Shown here: positions 27,584 through 36,282 of the stretch, in pieces
How the letters are laid out: every line of letters starts with the position of its first letter
How positions within the stretch are numbered: the first letter of the stretch is position 1
Assembly: GCF_000317045.1 (NCBI RefSeq)
Contig: NC_019703.1
Span: forward strand, 1,166,501-1,230,500
DNA length: 64,000 nt
DNA from: Geitlerinema sp. PCC 7407
Lineage (GTDB): Bacteria; Cyanobacteriota; Cyanobacteriia; PCC-7407
Reading direction: 5' to 3'
The notes under the pieces: model-generated
Database searches by the model: none
Told to the model about the DNA's origin: nothing
What the model saw: the letters and a program-made list of their open reading frames with translations, nothing else
Made by a program: the position numbers and the translations under genes

Positions 27584-28003
27584 TCACGACTGCTCCAGGA
27601 CCTGCGGCGGGACATCAGCGAGAGAGCCGACGTTTTGCTCCCAGTTTTTGCCATCAAAGGGAACGATGGTGAAGCGTTCTAGGAGGTCCTCATCCAGGCA
27701 GCGCACATTGACGTCAAACCAGTCTGGATGAGACCGGGGCCGATAAAAGGCATGGATGCCGCAGTGCTGACAAAACAGATGCTGGGCAACGCCCGTATTA
27801 AATTCGTAGCGGCTGAGATCATCGACGCCTCGGAGAAGCTCAAACTGCTCTGGCGGCACAATCAGGTGGAGAAACCCCTTTTTCCGACAGATGGAGCAGC
27901 TGCAATCTTGCACTTCTTCTTGACCCGAGACGTGGACGCGAAAGCGTACAGCGCCGCAGTGGCAGCCGCCTTCGTAGGCCTGAAGGGAAGAATGTTGAGA
28001 CAT
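27584..28003 (-). CDS. GFA-family (glutathione-dependent formaldehyde-activating-like) zinc protein
   Basis: A 139-residue protein of the GFA/CENP-V fold. Zinc ligands are visible in GGCHCGAVRF (about 13-17), CSCSICRKKG (about 34-39) and LFCQHCGIHAFYR (about 78-81), the complete family pattern. Founding members catalyse S-hydroxymethylglutathione formation, but most homologues, probably including this one, have no proven activity. It stands alone, reverse to the upstream nuclease. Confidence 0.9.
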   Translation of the reverse strand: MSQHSSLQAYEGGCHCGAVRFRVHVSGQEEVQDCSCSICRKKGFLHLIVPPEQFELLRGVDDLSRYEFNTGVAQHLFCQHCGIHAFYRPRSHPDWFDVNVRCLDEDLLERFTIVPFDGKNWEQNVGSLADVPPQVLEQS

Positions 28004-28103
28004 GATGGAAGGCTTGAGTAAAACGAAACCTGGACAGGCGCTTTGAAACCAGAGCGCTGCTCTTAAGGGTGATTGTCGCTCAAGCTGGGCCTATCGACTC
28101 TGT

Positions 28104-29219
28104 CTAGGGTGAGGGATTGTACTCGGTGATCTGCTGTGCGATCGCCTCTGTTTCCTGGGAACCGGGGGGCGATCGCCGAGCCAGATGAACTTCCTGGTGG
28201 TCCAGGACGGCTTTGACCTCTCGAAAACGACGCGCCTGGTCCGCTCGTATGTCGTCGTACTGGTTTCCCAGACCCGGGGCATCCCACCGGTGGTGCTGAG
28301 GATCCCAGTAGGACCAGACCCGCGCCTCCAAAATTTGCTCATCGGGGTCGCTGACGAGCTGCTTCATTTGCGCGAGGCGATCGACGTAACCCATCCAGGC
28401 CAGGGCCGCTTCCTCGCTCTGGTTTGCCAGGTCCAGACCATTCATCATCTCTAGATCGTTGAGGGTCAGCCCTTGGGATTGGGCTTGGGTTTGCAGTTTG
28501 TTGTAGAAGGCTTTTAGCTTGGTTAGCTGGCGCTGATCGGCCTTCTCGGGGAGCTGATGGGCAGCGGCGATTTTGCGGACTTCGGTGATGGTGCGGGCTT
28601 GGTCGAGGGGGGCTTTTTCTTGGGCAGAGAGGTGCTGATAGCTGAAGGTGCCAAAGTTGTCGGCTTTGTTGCCGGGGTCGGCGTGCCAGTAGTAGGCCGG
28701 ATTTTTGGCGCCGTTGGGCTGGCGGGTGCCCTCGGCTGCGCCAATGGCGATCGCAACCAAAGCGTCAGAGCCGCCAGCAAACCAACGATCGCGCACGGTC
28801 TCCGGGGTCACTGTTTCGCTCAAGTCTGGGTCTGCCTCAGGCGCTGCGGCCACTAGCGGGACCGTTGGGCTGCCCATCACAGCTTCAGAGTCTGCTGTCT
28901 CCGGGAGAGCTGCCTCAGCACTCGGCAAGAGGGTTTGCACCTCCGGCTGGATGCCTGGCATCGTCTCTGGTTGCAGGCTCAGCGTGTCTGCACGGGCCGA
29001 GCCTGGGTCGATTGGCGTCGAGTCAACGGGTGCGGCTGAAAGGAAGCGGGCGTCATCGGCGGAAGTCTGGACAGGGGCGGTCTCAGGGGCGATCGCCCCT
29101 GTTCCAGAGCTGCTTTCGCCAGGCAAATCAAAATCGAGCCCCAAATCTTGTCCATAGGCGGCCTGGCCCAAGCTCAGTGTCGTGACCAGCCCCAGCGACA
29201 CAAGCGGCATTGTTTGCAT
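28104..29219 (-). CDS. Exported protein of unknown function, possible lysozyme-like domain
   Basis: A 371-residue protein with a clear signal peptide (MQTMPLVSLGLVTTLSLGQAAYGQ) starting at the ATG of 29219. Residues 25-140 are a low-complexity Ser/Ala/Glu/Pro region. A folded domain (about 145-355) begins IAIGAAEGTRQPNGAKNP and contains YYWHADPGNKADNFGTFSYQH and LDLANQSEEAALAWMGYVDRL. The AAEGT segment followed by an aromatic, glycine-containing stretch is reminiscent of lysozyme-like peptidoglycan hydrolases with a catalytic Glu, but I do not recognise the family, and this is only a suggestion. No neighbours give context. Confidence 0.7.
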   Translation of the reverse strand: MQTMPLVSLGLVTTLSLGQAAYGQDLGLDFDLPGESSSGTGAIAPETAPVQTSADDARFLSAAPVDSTPIDPGSARADTLSLQPETMPGIQPEVQTLLPSAEAALPETADSEAVMGSPTVPLVAAAPEADPDLSETVTPETVRDRWFAGGSDALVAIAIGAAEGTRQPNGAKNPAYYWHADPGNKADNFGTFSYQHLSAQEKAPLDQARTITEVRKIAAAHQLPEKADQRQLTKLKAFYNKLQTQAQSQGLTLNDLEMMNGLDLANQSEEAALAWMGYVDRLAQMKQLVSDPDEQILEARVWSYWDPQHHRWDAPGLGNQYDDIRADQARRFREVKAVLDHQEVHLARRSPPGSQETEAIAQQITEYNPSP

Positions 29220-29297
29220 AAGCAATGGGTTGAGAGGGGTGAGTTGAAAGATTTAAGTACAAATGTACTATAAAAATAACTAAAAAACGACAAAGCC

Positions 29298-29323
29298 TTG
29301 GCAGGGGCGATCGCCCTAGCCAA
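29298..29323 (-). terminator. HIP1-capped hairpin after the DnaJ-pentapeptide gene
   Basis: TTGGC/GCCAA and GGG/CCC arms enclose GCGATCGC (29298-29323). On the reverse strand GTCGTTTTTT follows about a dozen bases later. A weak terminator candidate for the gene ending at 29357. Confidence 0.4.
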
Positions 29324-29356
29324 AAGATCTAAAAATGCCTGCTTTAAAGTGCCTGC

Positions 29357-30250
29357 CTAAGCCTGGTATCGGCTACCGTCAGGCAAAATCGTGTCTGTCA
29401 AAATTGCGCCGGTCAGCTTCACCATGATGCGATCGGCGGTTCCGACCCGCGCCCCAGTCAGATCGGCGCCCGTCAGGTCTGCGCCGCTCAGATCGGCCCC
29501 AACTAGGTTGGCGTTTTGGAGATTGGCATTGCGCAGATTGGCCTGAAGCAGATTGGCGCGAAACAGCTTGGCGCCGCTCAGGTTGGCGCCGCTCAGGTTG
29601 ACCTTGTGCAGGAAGGTATCGCTCAAGTCTGCCTGGCTCAAGTCGGCGTTGCTGAGGTTGCGCCCCGAGAAATCTTTCTCGGCGAGATTAGCGCCGCTGA
29701 GGTTGACTCCGGTCAAGTCTGGCGCCTGGTTGGGGCGCTGCTTGCCATTTGAGGCGGGTGCTGGCTCCGGCGGGCTGGCAGGCGGCGGTGACGCTGGTGG
29801 GCGATCGCTGGTGGGTCGAGTCTGCTGATAGGGCGACTGATGGGCCGCGCTGCGATGGCGATCGCGCCCCTGGGATGTCTGAGATGTCTGGGATGTCTGA
29901 GTCGTGTGGTGGGTTTGGGGACGAGAATAGCTGGGGCGCTGGTGGTGAGTTTCGGTGGCGCGGTGGCGATGGACGGTTTGCCCAGCGCTCTGGCTCGGCT
30001 TGGTCGTCGACTGGGTTGAGGATGTTGTCTGCGATCGCGCGCGCCGCCCCCGCTGGTGCGATCGCAGCATCTCGCGCGCCTGATTGAGCTCCTTCAGCTT
30101 TTCCTCGGCCTTGAGGCGCAGGCGCTCATTGTCATGGGGAATGCGATCTGGGTGCCAAATGAATGCCAAATCCTTATACGCCTGGTTCACTTCCTCCGTT
30201 GAAGCTCCCGGCTTTAGTTCCAGTATTCGGTAGCACTCATCTATTCTCAT
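29357..30250 (-). CDS. J-domain protein fused to pentapeptide repeats
   Basis: A 297-residue fusion. Residues 1-70 form a J domain (YRILELKPGASTEEVNQAYK, then the HPD motif in IWHPDRIP), which should stimulate an Hsp70/DnaK ATPase. Residues 70-175 are a disordered Ser/Thr/Gln/His/Pro linker. Residues 180-285 carry about twenty A(D/N)L(S/T)x pentapeptide repeats that would form a right-handed beta-helix. No zinc-finger or substrate-binding domain of classical DnaJ is present, so the beta-helix may act as the targeting module. Start at ATG 30250; a GTG five codons upstream is possible. Confidence 0.9.
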   Translation of the reverse strand: MRIDECYRILELKPGASTEEVNQAYKDLAFIWHPDRIPHDNERLRLKAEEKLKELNQAREMLRSHQRGRRARSQTTSSTQSTTKPSQSAGQTVHRHRATETHHQRPSYSRPQTHHTTQTSQTSQTSQGRDRHRSAAHQSPYQQTRPTSDRPPASPPPASPPEPAPASNGKQRPNQAPDLTGVNLSGANLAEKDFSGRNLSNADLSQADLSDTFLHKVNLSGANLSGAKLFRANLLQANLRNANLQNANLVGADLSGADLTGADLTGARVGTADRIMVKLTGAILTDTILPDGSRYQA

Positions 30251-30367
30251 TTGGCAATCTAACACTCGCTAGAAGGTGACAAACCGAAGGCCCCGCAATG
30301 TTCTGAGTGTAGTCACTGCCGGGGTCTTGTGGATCGATTCTTCCAAAAGTATTTGGTTCGGCAGAGT

Positions 30368-30862
30368 CTAGAGTCTAGGGACTCGGCTGAGGGGAATCCA
30401 GTGCTGAAGCGTTGCGGCGATCCAGGGGCGATCGCGGCGGGACTGGAGCATCGAATCACCACCGCCGCTGGGAAGCCGCAGCCCCGACACCATCAGCGGC
30501 AGGCTGCACAGGCCCAAAATCACCACTAGCCCCGTCGTCACCCAAATGATCCAGCGGTTGGGCCGGTATTGGCCCCGCTCAATTTGCCAGAACACCTGGT
30601 TGTAGTGCCAGGCCGCGAAAAGCACCAGACCCACTCCCGCTATAACCAGCAACATGCCGAGCAGCTCGGTACCAGCGGCCGGGACGCCAGTGTCTGGGGC
30701 GAGAGTCGCCCGCAGCTGCCGCAAAAAAATCCCGAAGCGGGCGATCGCAAACCCAAAGCCAATCAGCGCAATCGAGGTGCGCAGCCAAGCCAGAAAAGTG
30801 CGCTCATTTGCTTGGTGTTCGCGCTGGCGATCGCTCCCCTCTGGCGGCTGCGTCATGCTCAA
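30368..30862 (-). CDS. DUF202 (YidH-type) membrane protein
   Basis: A 164-residue membrane protein. The DUF202 signature NERTFLAWLRTSIALIGFGFAIARFG covers the first membrane segment region (about 19-45). Two further segments follow (about 66-86 and 103-125), then a basic/polar C-terminal tail. Function unknown; family members are small inner-membrane proteins often in pairs. Its ATG overlaps the ssb stop (ATGA, 30859-30862), so it is likely translated by coupling to ssb. Confidence 0.88.
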   Translation of the reverse strand: MSMTQPPEGSDRQREHQANERTFLAWLRTSIALIGFGFAIARFGIFLRQLRATLAPDTGVPAAGTELLGMLLVIAGVGLVLFAAWHYNQVFWQIERGQYRPNRWIIWVTTGLVVILGLCSLPLMVSGLRLPSGGGDSMLQSRRDRPWIAATLQHWIPLSRVPRL

Positions 30863-31227
30863 AATTCGCTGTAGTTACCCGATCCACCCGAAGCATTCAT
30901 CTCGTTATCGCGTCGGGAGCCCAGCAGGTCGAGGCGCTCAACCCGAATCACCGGCTTGGAGCGGTTAGCGCCCGTTCCTCGGTCTTGCCAATAGTCAAAC
31001 TTCAGCGAGCCATTAACACCAATCAAGCTGCCCTTGCGAACATAATTGGCCGCAATTTCTGCTGTTTTTCCCCACAATTCCAAGCTGAACCAATCAGGCT
31101 CATCACTATTGCGGCTGACGCGATTGACGGCCAGGGTCAAATTGCAAACAACGCTGCCAGATTCGAAATACTTGACATCCGGATCGCCGCCGACCCGACC
31201 AACCAAGTTTACGCAGTTCAAACTCAT
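30859..31227 (-). CDS. ssb: Short single-stranded DNA-binding protein
   Basis: A 122-residue protein that is essentially one OB fold: NCVNLVGRVGGDPDVKYFESG, CNLTLAVNR, DWFSLELWGKTAEIAANYVRKGSLIGVNGSLK and a final VIRVERLDLLG strand. It should bind ssDNA, probably as a tetramer. The C-terminus is a short Ser/Gly/Asn tail ending SEF, not the acidic DDxIPF-like tip through which SSBs recruit repair and replication partners. That suggests a specialised paralogue, or partners recruited differently. Its stop overlaps the start of the DUF202 gene. Confidence 0.9.
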   Translation of the reverse strand: MSLNCVNLVGRVGGDPDVKYFESGSVVCNLTLAVNRVSRNSDEPDWFSLELWGKTAEIAANYVRKGSLIGVNGSLKFDYWQDRGTGANRSKPVIRVERLDLLGSRRDNEMNASGGSGNYSEF

Positions 31228-31770
31228 GGGAAACGAAGTCCAAGACAGTTTGGGTGTACTAATTTTATCGGTTTTTCATCATTTCGTCGAAGAATTGCAG
31301 GGACAAATTTGTGCCAGCAACCGTGCTGATGAAATGTTCGAATTTTCCATCAACCGATCAAGATGAGCCTGGGCAAAATAGTTTCAACTGCCAGAAAAAA
31401 TTGAGTTGCCCTTTATTCACCTTCAAGAGGTCTTCTACACCCTCTACAATGGTCTTTGAGAGTACCTCTTTGATCCTTCGCCTTGAGTGTGCCGCGCATT
31501 TCTGGAAAGCGTTTCCAGATGGTTTTCGTAGCCCTTCAAAGGTCTCGAGTGCTCAGAGATGGGCGATCGTAGAAAGAAAAAATTGAAGAGTTTTGTCCTG
31601 AGCTAGGTCTAGCCGATCGGGATGATTTATTAGTGGATTCCAACACTGAGCCAAGGGCGATCGCGCCGACTAGACTCAGGATAGAAAACGTAATAAAATC
31701 CACCTCGGTCACCCTTGGCCCCTCGTCAGCCGTATCGTAACAGCATCTCGCATTGGGAGCGTAGTCAGTA
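31228..31770. other. ssb-mreB divergent intergenic region with a palindromic element
   Basis: About 540 bp with no gene. A striking element is TCTGGAAA-GCG-TTTCCAGA at 31501-31519, a perfect 8-bp inverted repeat with a 3-bp centre, more like a dimeric regulator site than a terminator because no T-run follows. The region should contain the divergent promoters of ssb and mreB. HIP1-type sites lie near 31562 and 31659. Confidence 0.45.
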
Positions 31771-32820
31771 GTGGGGATCTTCAATCGTTTCTCTCTGTCC
31801 CGGGACATGGGTATCGATCTCGGTACCGCAAATACCCTGGTATATGTCTCTGGGAAAGGAATTGTCCTGCAAGAACCTTCCGTTGTTGCCATGGACCAGG
31901 ACGAACGAGTTCCCCTGGCCGTGGGCGAAGACGCTAAGAAAATGCTGGGTCGGACCCCAGGAAACGTTGTGGCTTTGCGGCCTCTGCGGGATGGCGTCAT
32001 TGCCGACTTTGACACAGCCGAGCTGATGTTGAAGCATTTCATCCAGCGCGTCCACGAAGGGCGAGCGCTGGTATCGCCGCGCATCGTGATTGGGATTCCC
32101 AGCGGTGTGACTGGCGTTGAGCGGCGAGCGGTGATGGAGGCAGCCCTCCAAGCCGGAGCCCGGGACGTTCGACTGATCGATGAGCCTGTGGCGGCGGCGA
32201 TCGGGGCAGGTCTCCCGGTAGCAGAGCCAACCGGCAACATGATCATTGACATTGGCGGCGGAACCACCGAGGTTGCAGTCCTCAGTCTCCAGGGAACGGT
32301 GCTGAGTGAGTCTGTGCGGGTCGCAGGGGATGAGCTCAGCGAGTCGATCACTCAGTACATGAAAAAGGTGCACAACCTGGTGATTGGTGAGCGCACCTCC
32401 GAAGAAATCAAGATTCAAATTGGTTCTGCGTATCCGACCCACGACACAGACGAGAGCTCCATGGAAGTCCGGGGTCTGCACATGCTGTCAGGTCTGCCCC
32501 GCACGGTCACCATCAAGGGCCCCGAAATTCGGGAGAGCATGTCTGAGCCCCTGTCGGTGATCGTGGAGGCCGTGAAGCGAACCCTAGAGCGGACGCCGCC
32601 TGAATTGGCAGCAGACATCATCGACCGAGGCATCATGCTAGCCGGGGGCGGAGCGCTTCTGAAGGGTCTAGACACGCTGATTAGCCACGAGACTGGCATC
32701 GTGACGCACGTGGCGGCCGATCCGCTGAGCTGTGTGGTGCTGGGAACGGGCCGGGTGCTTGAGAACTTCAAGCAGCTAGAGCGCGTCTTTAGCAGCCAGC
32801 GTCAGCGCACGTTCACTTAA
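31771..32820 (+). CDS. mreB: Rod shape-determining actin homologue MreB
   Basis: A 349-residue bacterial actin that assembles membrane-attached filaments guiding side-wall synthesis. ATPase motifs are present: MGIDLGTANTLVYV (phosphate 1), IDIGGGTTEVAVLSL (phosphate 2), and GGGALLKGLD with the adenosine pocket. The start is the GTG at 31771 (GIFNRFSLSRDMG), matching the usual cyanobacterial N-terminus. First gene of mreBCD on this strand; mreC follows after 192 bp. Confidence 0.97.
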   Translation: MGIFNRFSLSRDMGIDLGTANTLVYVSGKGIVLQEPSVVAMDQDERVPLAVGEDAKKMLGRTPGNVVALRPLRDGVIADFDTAELMLKHFIQRVHEGRALVSPRIVIGIPSGVTGVERRAVMEAALQAGARDVRLIDEPVAAAIGAGLPVAEPTGNMIIDIGGGTTEVAVLSLQGTVLSESVRVAGDELSESITQYMKKVHNLVIGERTSEEIKIQIGSAYPTHDTDESSMEVRGLHMLSGLPRTVTIKGPEIRESMSEPLSVIVEAVKRTLERTPPELAADIIDRGIMLAGGGALLKGLDTLISHETGIVTHVAADPLSCVVLGTGRVLENFKQLERVFSSQRQRTFT

Positions 32821-33012
32821 GTTCGATGACCTGAGTTAGAGAGGCTTTGCGCGATCGCAGCTCAAAGGGCGATCGCGCGACCCAAAAGCCAAATTTTGCT
32901 TGAATCGCGCCCAAGGAGCCGCTGAGCAACGTGAGTCAACTACAGATTGCCAGCAAGACTATCTCTGTGCGCCTGAGATCCGTGCTCCCGTACCAACTGA
33001 ATCAGTCTTGAG

Positions 33013-33792
33013 ATGTTTATACTCCGTCGCTGGTGGGATCGCTTTGGGCTGCAAATTCTTTTGGCGCTGCTTGCCTTAGGAGCTGCTTGGGGCTTTCGTC
33101 AAACCCAGGGCGCAGCATTGTTTGAGCTTTACTATACGCTCTCGCGGCCGTTTCAAGGAGCCCCTGTCCAGCAAGACTGGGAAGAGAACGCCAAGATCAT
33201 GGAGCTGCAAGAGCGCCTAGTTGAGCTAGAGAGCCAAAACCAGAAGCTTCAGGAGCTGCTGGGCTACGCAGCCAAAAGCCAGAACGAGAAACTGGTTGCG
33301 CCGGTCATTGGCCGCAGCGCCGATCACTGGTGGCAGCAGCTGACTCTGGGGCGCGGCAGCCGCGATCGCATTGAGGTGGGCGACGTCGTGACTAGCGCTG
33401 GCGGTCTCGTGGGCCGAGTTACCAGCGTCACCCCCAACACCAGCCGAGTCCTGCTGATCAGCGATCCGACCAGTCGGGTCGGCGCCACGGTCAGCCGCAG
33501 CCGCAACATGGGCTTTATCCGGGGCCAAGCAGGTAACCGGGCCGTGATGGAATTTTTTGACAAGGTGCCCGATGTTCGCCGGGGCGATGTGGTTTCAACC
33601 TCGGCCTTTAGCCAGCTTTTCTCCTCAGGTCTGCCGATTGGACGCATCGAGTCTGTGGACCTGACTAAGAGCCCTGCGCCTGAGGCCATTGTGGTTTTAT
33701 CGGCTCCGATTAGCTACTTGGAGTGGGTCATTATCTATCCCAACAGCAAGCAGCCGGAACCCACGTCTTCTGAGGCTGGCTCTGGTAACTAG
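33013..33792 (+). CDS. mreC: Rod shape-determining protein MreC
   Basis: A 259-residue bitopic protein with a cytosolic start, one membrane segment (about 12-30), a coiled coil (about 60-95, LQERLVELESQNQKLQELLGY) and a periplasmic beta-barrel domain (VIGRSADHWWQQLTLGRGSRD, GLVGRVTSVTPNTSRVLLI). It dimerises and links MreB to the elongation machinery. Between mreB (192-bp gap) and mreD (57-bp gap). Confidence 0.95.
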   Translation: MFILRRWWDRFGLQILLALLALGAAWGFRQTQGAALFELYYTLSRPFQGAPVQQDWEENAKIMELQERLVELESQNQKLQELLGYAAKSQNEKLVAPVIGRSADHWWQQLTLGRGSRDRIEVGDVVTSAGGLVGRVTSVTPNTSRVLLISDPTSRVGATVSRSRNMGFIRGQAGNRAVMEFFDKVPDVRRGDVVSTSAFSQLFSSGLPIGRIESVDLTKSPAPEAIVVLSAPISYLEWVIIYPNSKQPEPTSSEAGSGN

Positions 33793-33849
33793 GGATATTG
33801 CGCGCTAGTCCGGCTTTTTCCAAATCCTCTGCGTTCTGCGTACACCGCC

Positions 33850-34473
33850 GTGTTTTCGATCAAAAGAACCCGCTCTCTGATTGATGGTCTCCTCGCAAGT
33901 TCGCGATCGCGTCCGATTTTGAACTGGAGCGTCACCGTAGCGTCGGTTCTGCTGTGCCTATTGGTGCTGCCTACGCGTCTGCCCGGTATGGAAATCTCGG
34001 GAATTGGCCCGAACTGGCTGCTAATCTGGGTGGTTGCCTGGAGCGTCAAGCGAACAGCGTTTCAGGGAGCCTTGGCGGGACTGGTACTGGGTCTGGTTCA
34101 AGACGGTATGACTTCGCCTCAGCCAACTCACGCGCTCAGCTTGATGGTGGTTGGGATTCTGACGGCGCGACTACAAAAACAACGCTATGTCCAGGAAGAC
34201 TTTATCTCTGTGGCGCTGATTGTCTTCGGAATGGCAGTTGTGGCTGAAACGATCATCGCCCTACAGTTCTCTTTGCACGGCGACACGGGCTTGGCGATTC
34301 CCCTAGCTCGTCTGCCCCGCACAACGCCTTACTTGACGCTGACGGAAATCTGGAACTATCACCAGCTGGTGGCTCTGAGCTCAGCGATTTTGAGCAGCCT
34401 CTGGGCACCGGTTATTTATTTCCCGCTCAATCGCTGGTGGAGTGAAATGGAGTTGCGCAACCAGTCGCCCTAA
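33850..34473 (+). CDS. mreD: Rod shape-determining membrane protein MreD
   Basis: A 207-residue polytopic membrane protein with five or six hydrophobic segments, in the expected position after mreC. Family-like stretches are SGIGPNWLLIWVVAWSVKRTAFQGALAGLVLGLVQD and the C-terminal HQLVALSSAILSSLWAPVIYFPLNRWW, each here only as a guide. Start is the GTG at 33850. Its last 4 bp overlap the end of the convergent HAD gene, so neither gene has a dedicated terminator between them. Confidence 0.9.
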   Translation: MFSIKRTRSLIDGLLASSRSRPILNWSVTVASVLLCLLVLPTRLPGMEISGIGPNWLLIWVVAWSVKRTAFQGALAGLVLGLVQDGMTSPQPTHALSLMVVGILTARLQKQRYVQEDFISVALIVFGMAVVAETIIALQFSLHGDTGLAIPLARLPRTTPYLTLTEIWNYHQLVALSSAILSSLWAPVIYFPLNRWWSEMELRNQSP

Positions 34474-35252
34474 AACAGCTTGGGGCAGCCTAGAAGCTGC
34501 TGAACGGCGGTGACTAGGTCCTGATGGATATAAGTGGGGTTGAAGGTGCGCAGATAGCGATCGCTGCGGATGCCGCAGGTGAGCGCGAGGGTCGGGATGC
34601 CCGCTTGCTGCCCTGCCAGGATGTCTGCTTCGGTGTCGCCAATCATGCACAGGGGGCTGTGGCCCAGATGGGTCTCGGCCGCGATCGCCTCTCGCAAAAG
34701 CTGCGTCTTGAGCTCAGCTTGGTTGTGGTAAGCAATCTGGCAGTCTTGGGTGCCGTAGATGCCATCGAAGATGCCATCCAGGTCGTAGCTCTCGAGAAGC
34801 TCAGTCACCTGCTCCTGGCAGCGCAGGGTCACCAGCACGACGCGCAGCCCGCGATCGCGCAGCTGTAGGAGCGCATGGGAGACGCCTTCTTGGAGGGAGT
34901 CTTTGTGCAGCAGGGCCGGCTGATTGACCAAAGTGTTGACGCGCTGCAAGAACAGCTCGGTCTGAGGTAGGGTCAGGCCCGATCGCATCGCAATTTCCAC
35001 ATCGGGAACGCGCTCTTGCTTCATTTGCCAAAACTGGTCAGCACTGAGCGGGCAGCAGTGGATGTCGTGACCTTGCTTTTCGAGAAGCGTCTGGGTGTCA
35101 GCGAGGGCAAGACGATAGGTGCTGTAGTAGCGGGCAGAGACGTTGATGATGGGGCCGTCAAAATCACAGAAGACGGTCCGAGTGCTACCGGTGGTGGCGG
35201 GTGTTGGAGAGGGAACCCGTTGTGGTGGCTGCAAAGTGGTGGGAATAACCAT
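34470..35252 (-). CDS. HAD-family phosphatase
   Basis: A 260-residue HAD hydrolase. Motif I is FCDFDGPI near residue 28 (nucleophile Asp and general acid Asp), motif II the VLVTLR region near 140, motif III a lysine around 178, and motif IV GDTEADILAGQQAG near 205. A helical C1 cap lies between I and II. It resembles phosphoglycolate-phosphatase/PPase-like subfamilies, but the substrate cannot be assigned. An N-terminal ~22-residue Pro/Thr-rich extension is unusual, and the true start may be later. It converges on mreD with a 4-bp overlap. Confidence 0.82.
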   Translation of the reverse strand: MVIPTTLQPPQRVPSPTPATTGSTRTVFCDFDGPIINVSARYYSTYRLALADTQTLLEKQGHDIHCCPLSADQFWQMKQERVPDVEIAMRSGLTLPQTELFLQRVNTLVNQPALLHKDSLQEGVSHALLQLRDRGLRVVLVTLRCQEQVTELLESYDLDGIFDGIYGTQDCQIAYHNQAELKTQLLREAIAAETHLGHSPLCMIGDTEADILAGQQAGIPTLALTCGIRSDRYLRTFNPTYIHQDLVTAVQQLLGCPKLF

Positions 35253-35548
35253 CGTTGAGCGGTAAAGACCGGGATTGAAGTGATATGTTTCTTTACCTTA
35301 GCAGCTAATTCATAAGTAATAGTGCATTTTTGCTGGGCAAAGACATTGCAAATGCTTATTGAAAAATTACAAGTTTAGCGGATGTTTTGATGCTCCAAGG
35401 CTTTGATAGATCGGCTATTTGAGTAATTGTTAAGAATTTCATAACAAATTCCGTGAAAACTCGGACTGTCTAGAGAGGCTAGAGAGAGGGCGATCGTCCT
35501 TGCTCAGCCCTTCTGCTTCCTACAAAAAATCAGCTAACAGGAGACGCT

Positions 35549-36244
35549 ATGACTGAAACATCTCTACCCAAATTTCAGCGAGACGAAGGGCTGTTGAGGC
35601 GGGCACTGACCCATCGCTCCTACGTGAACGAACACCCAGAGGCAGGCGATGATAACGAGCGCCTAGAGTTTTTGGGGGACGCGGTACTGGGGTTTTTGGT
35701 GGGAGCGCTGCTGTATCGCCGCTATCCGACGATGCCAGAAGGGGAAATGACTCGACGGCGATCGATGCTGGTGGACCAGACGCAACTGGCCAAGGTGGCG
35801 ATCGCCCTAGATTTGGGAAATCACCTGCGCTTGGGGCGGGGCGTGGCTAAAGCAGATGGTCGCCAAAACCCTTCCCTGCTCAGCAGCGCTTTCGAAGCGG
35901 TGATTGGCGCGTATTTTCTGGATTCTGGGATCGATGCGGTCCAGGTCTATGTCGAACGTTTGTTTGGGCCGCTGCTCCAGGAATGGGTCGACAGTCAGCC
36001 TTCCATTGATGCCAAGACCTACTTGCAGCAGTGGGCTTTGGCCCAGGAAACCCACCAGCTTCCCCGATACCAGCTGGTGAATCAGTCTGGGCCTGATCAC
36101 GCCAAAACCTTCACGCTGTCGGTGTGGATTGGGGACGAGTGCTACGGGATCGGCTGCGATCGCAGCAAGCAAGAAGCCAGTAAGCGAGCGGCAGAAGCAG
36201 CCCTGCGCAAGCTAGGGCTTGGGTCCGGTTCCTGGAGCTGCTAG
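35549..36244 (+). CDS. rnc: Ribonuclease III
   Basis: A 231-residue double-strand RNA endonuclease for rRNA and mRNA processing. The catalytic signature NERLEFLGDAVLGF is near residue 39 and the second acidic site FEAVIGAYFLDSG near 116. A double-stranded RNA-binding domain follows (about 150-225; DAKTYLQQWA through KQEASKRAAEAALRKL). An AGGAGACGCT region supports the ATG at 35549. The ~300-bp upstream gap has a short inverted repeat TTGTTA-TAACAA near 35430 and nothing else. Cyanobacteria often carry more than one rnc-type gene, so this may not be the only copy. Confidence 0.95.
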   Translation: MTETSLPKFQRDEGLLRRALTHRSYVNEHPEAGDDNERLEFLGDAVLGFLVGALLYRRYPTMPEGEMTRRRSMLVDQTQLAKVAIALDLGNHLRLGRGVAKADGRQNPSLLSSAFEAVIGAYFLDSGIDAVQVYVERLFGPLLQEWVDSQPSIDAKTYLQQWALAQETHQLPRYQLVNQSGPDHAKTFTLSVWIGDECYGIGCDRSKQEASKRAAEAALRKLGLGSGSWSC

Positions 36245-36282
36245 TGTAGCCTTCAGCCCATTTTGCAATCCTCCTGTGGCCC

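Noticed and set aside
29357-29760. Direct DNA repeats in the pentapeptide region
   Set aside because: The repetition comes from the pentapeptide coding pattern, not from an independent DNA repeat array.
31536-32351. A 271-codon reverse frame overlapping mreB
   Set aside because: mreB on the forward strand is complete; the reverse frame is Ser/Arg/Thr low-complexity.
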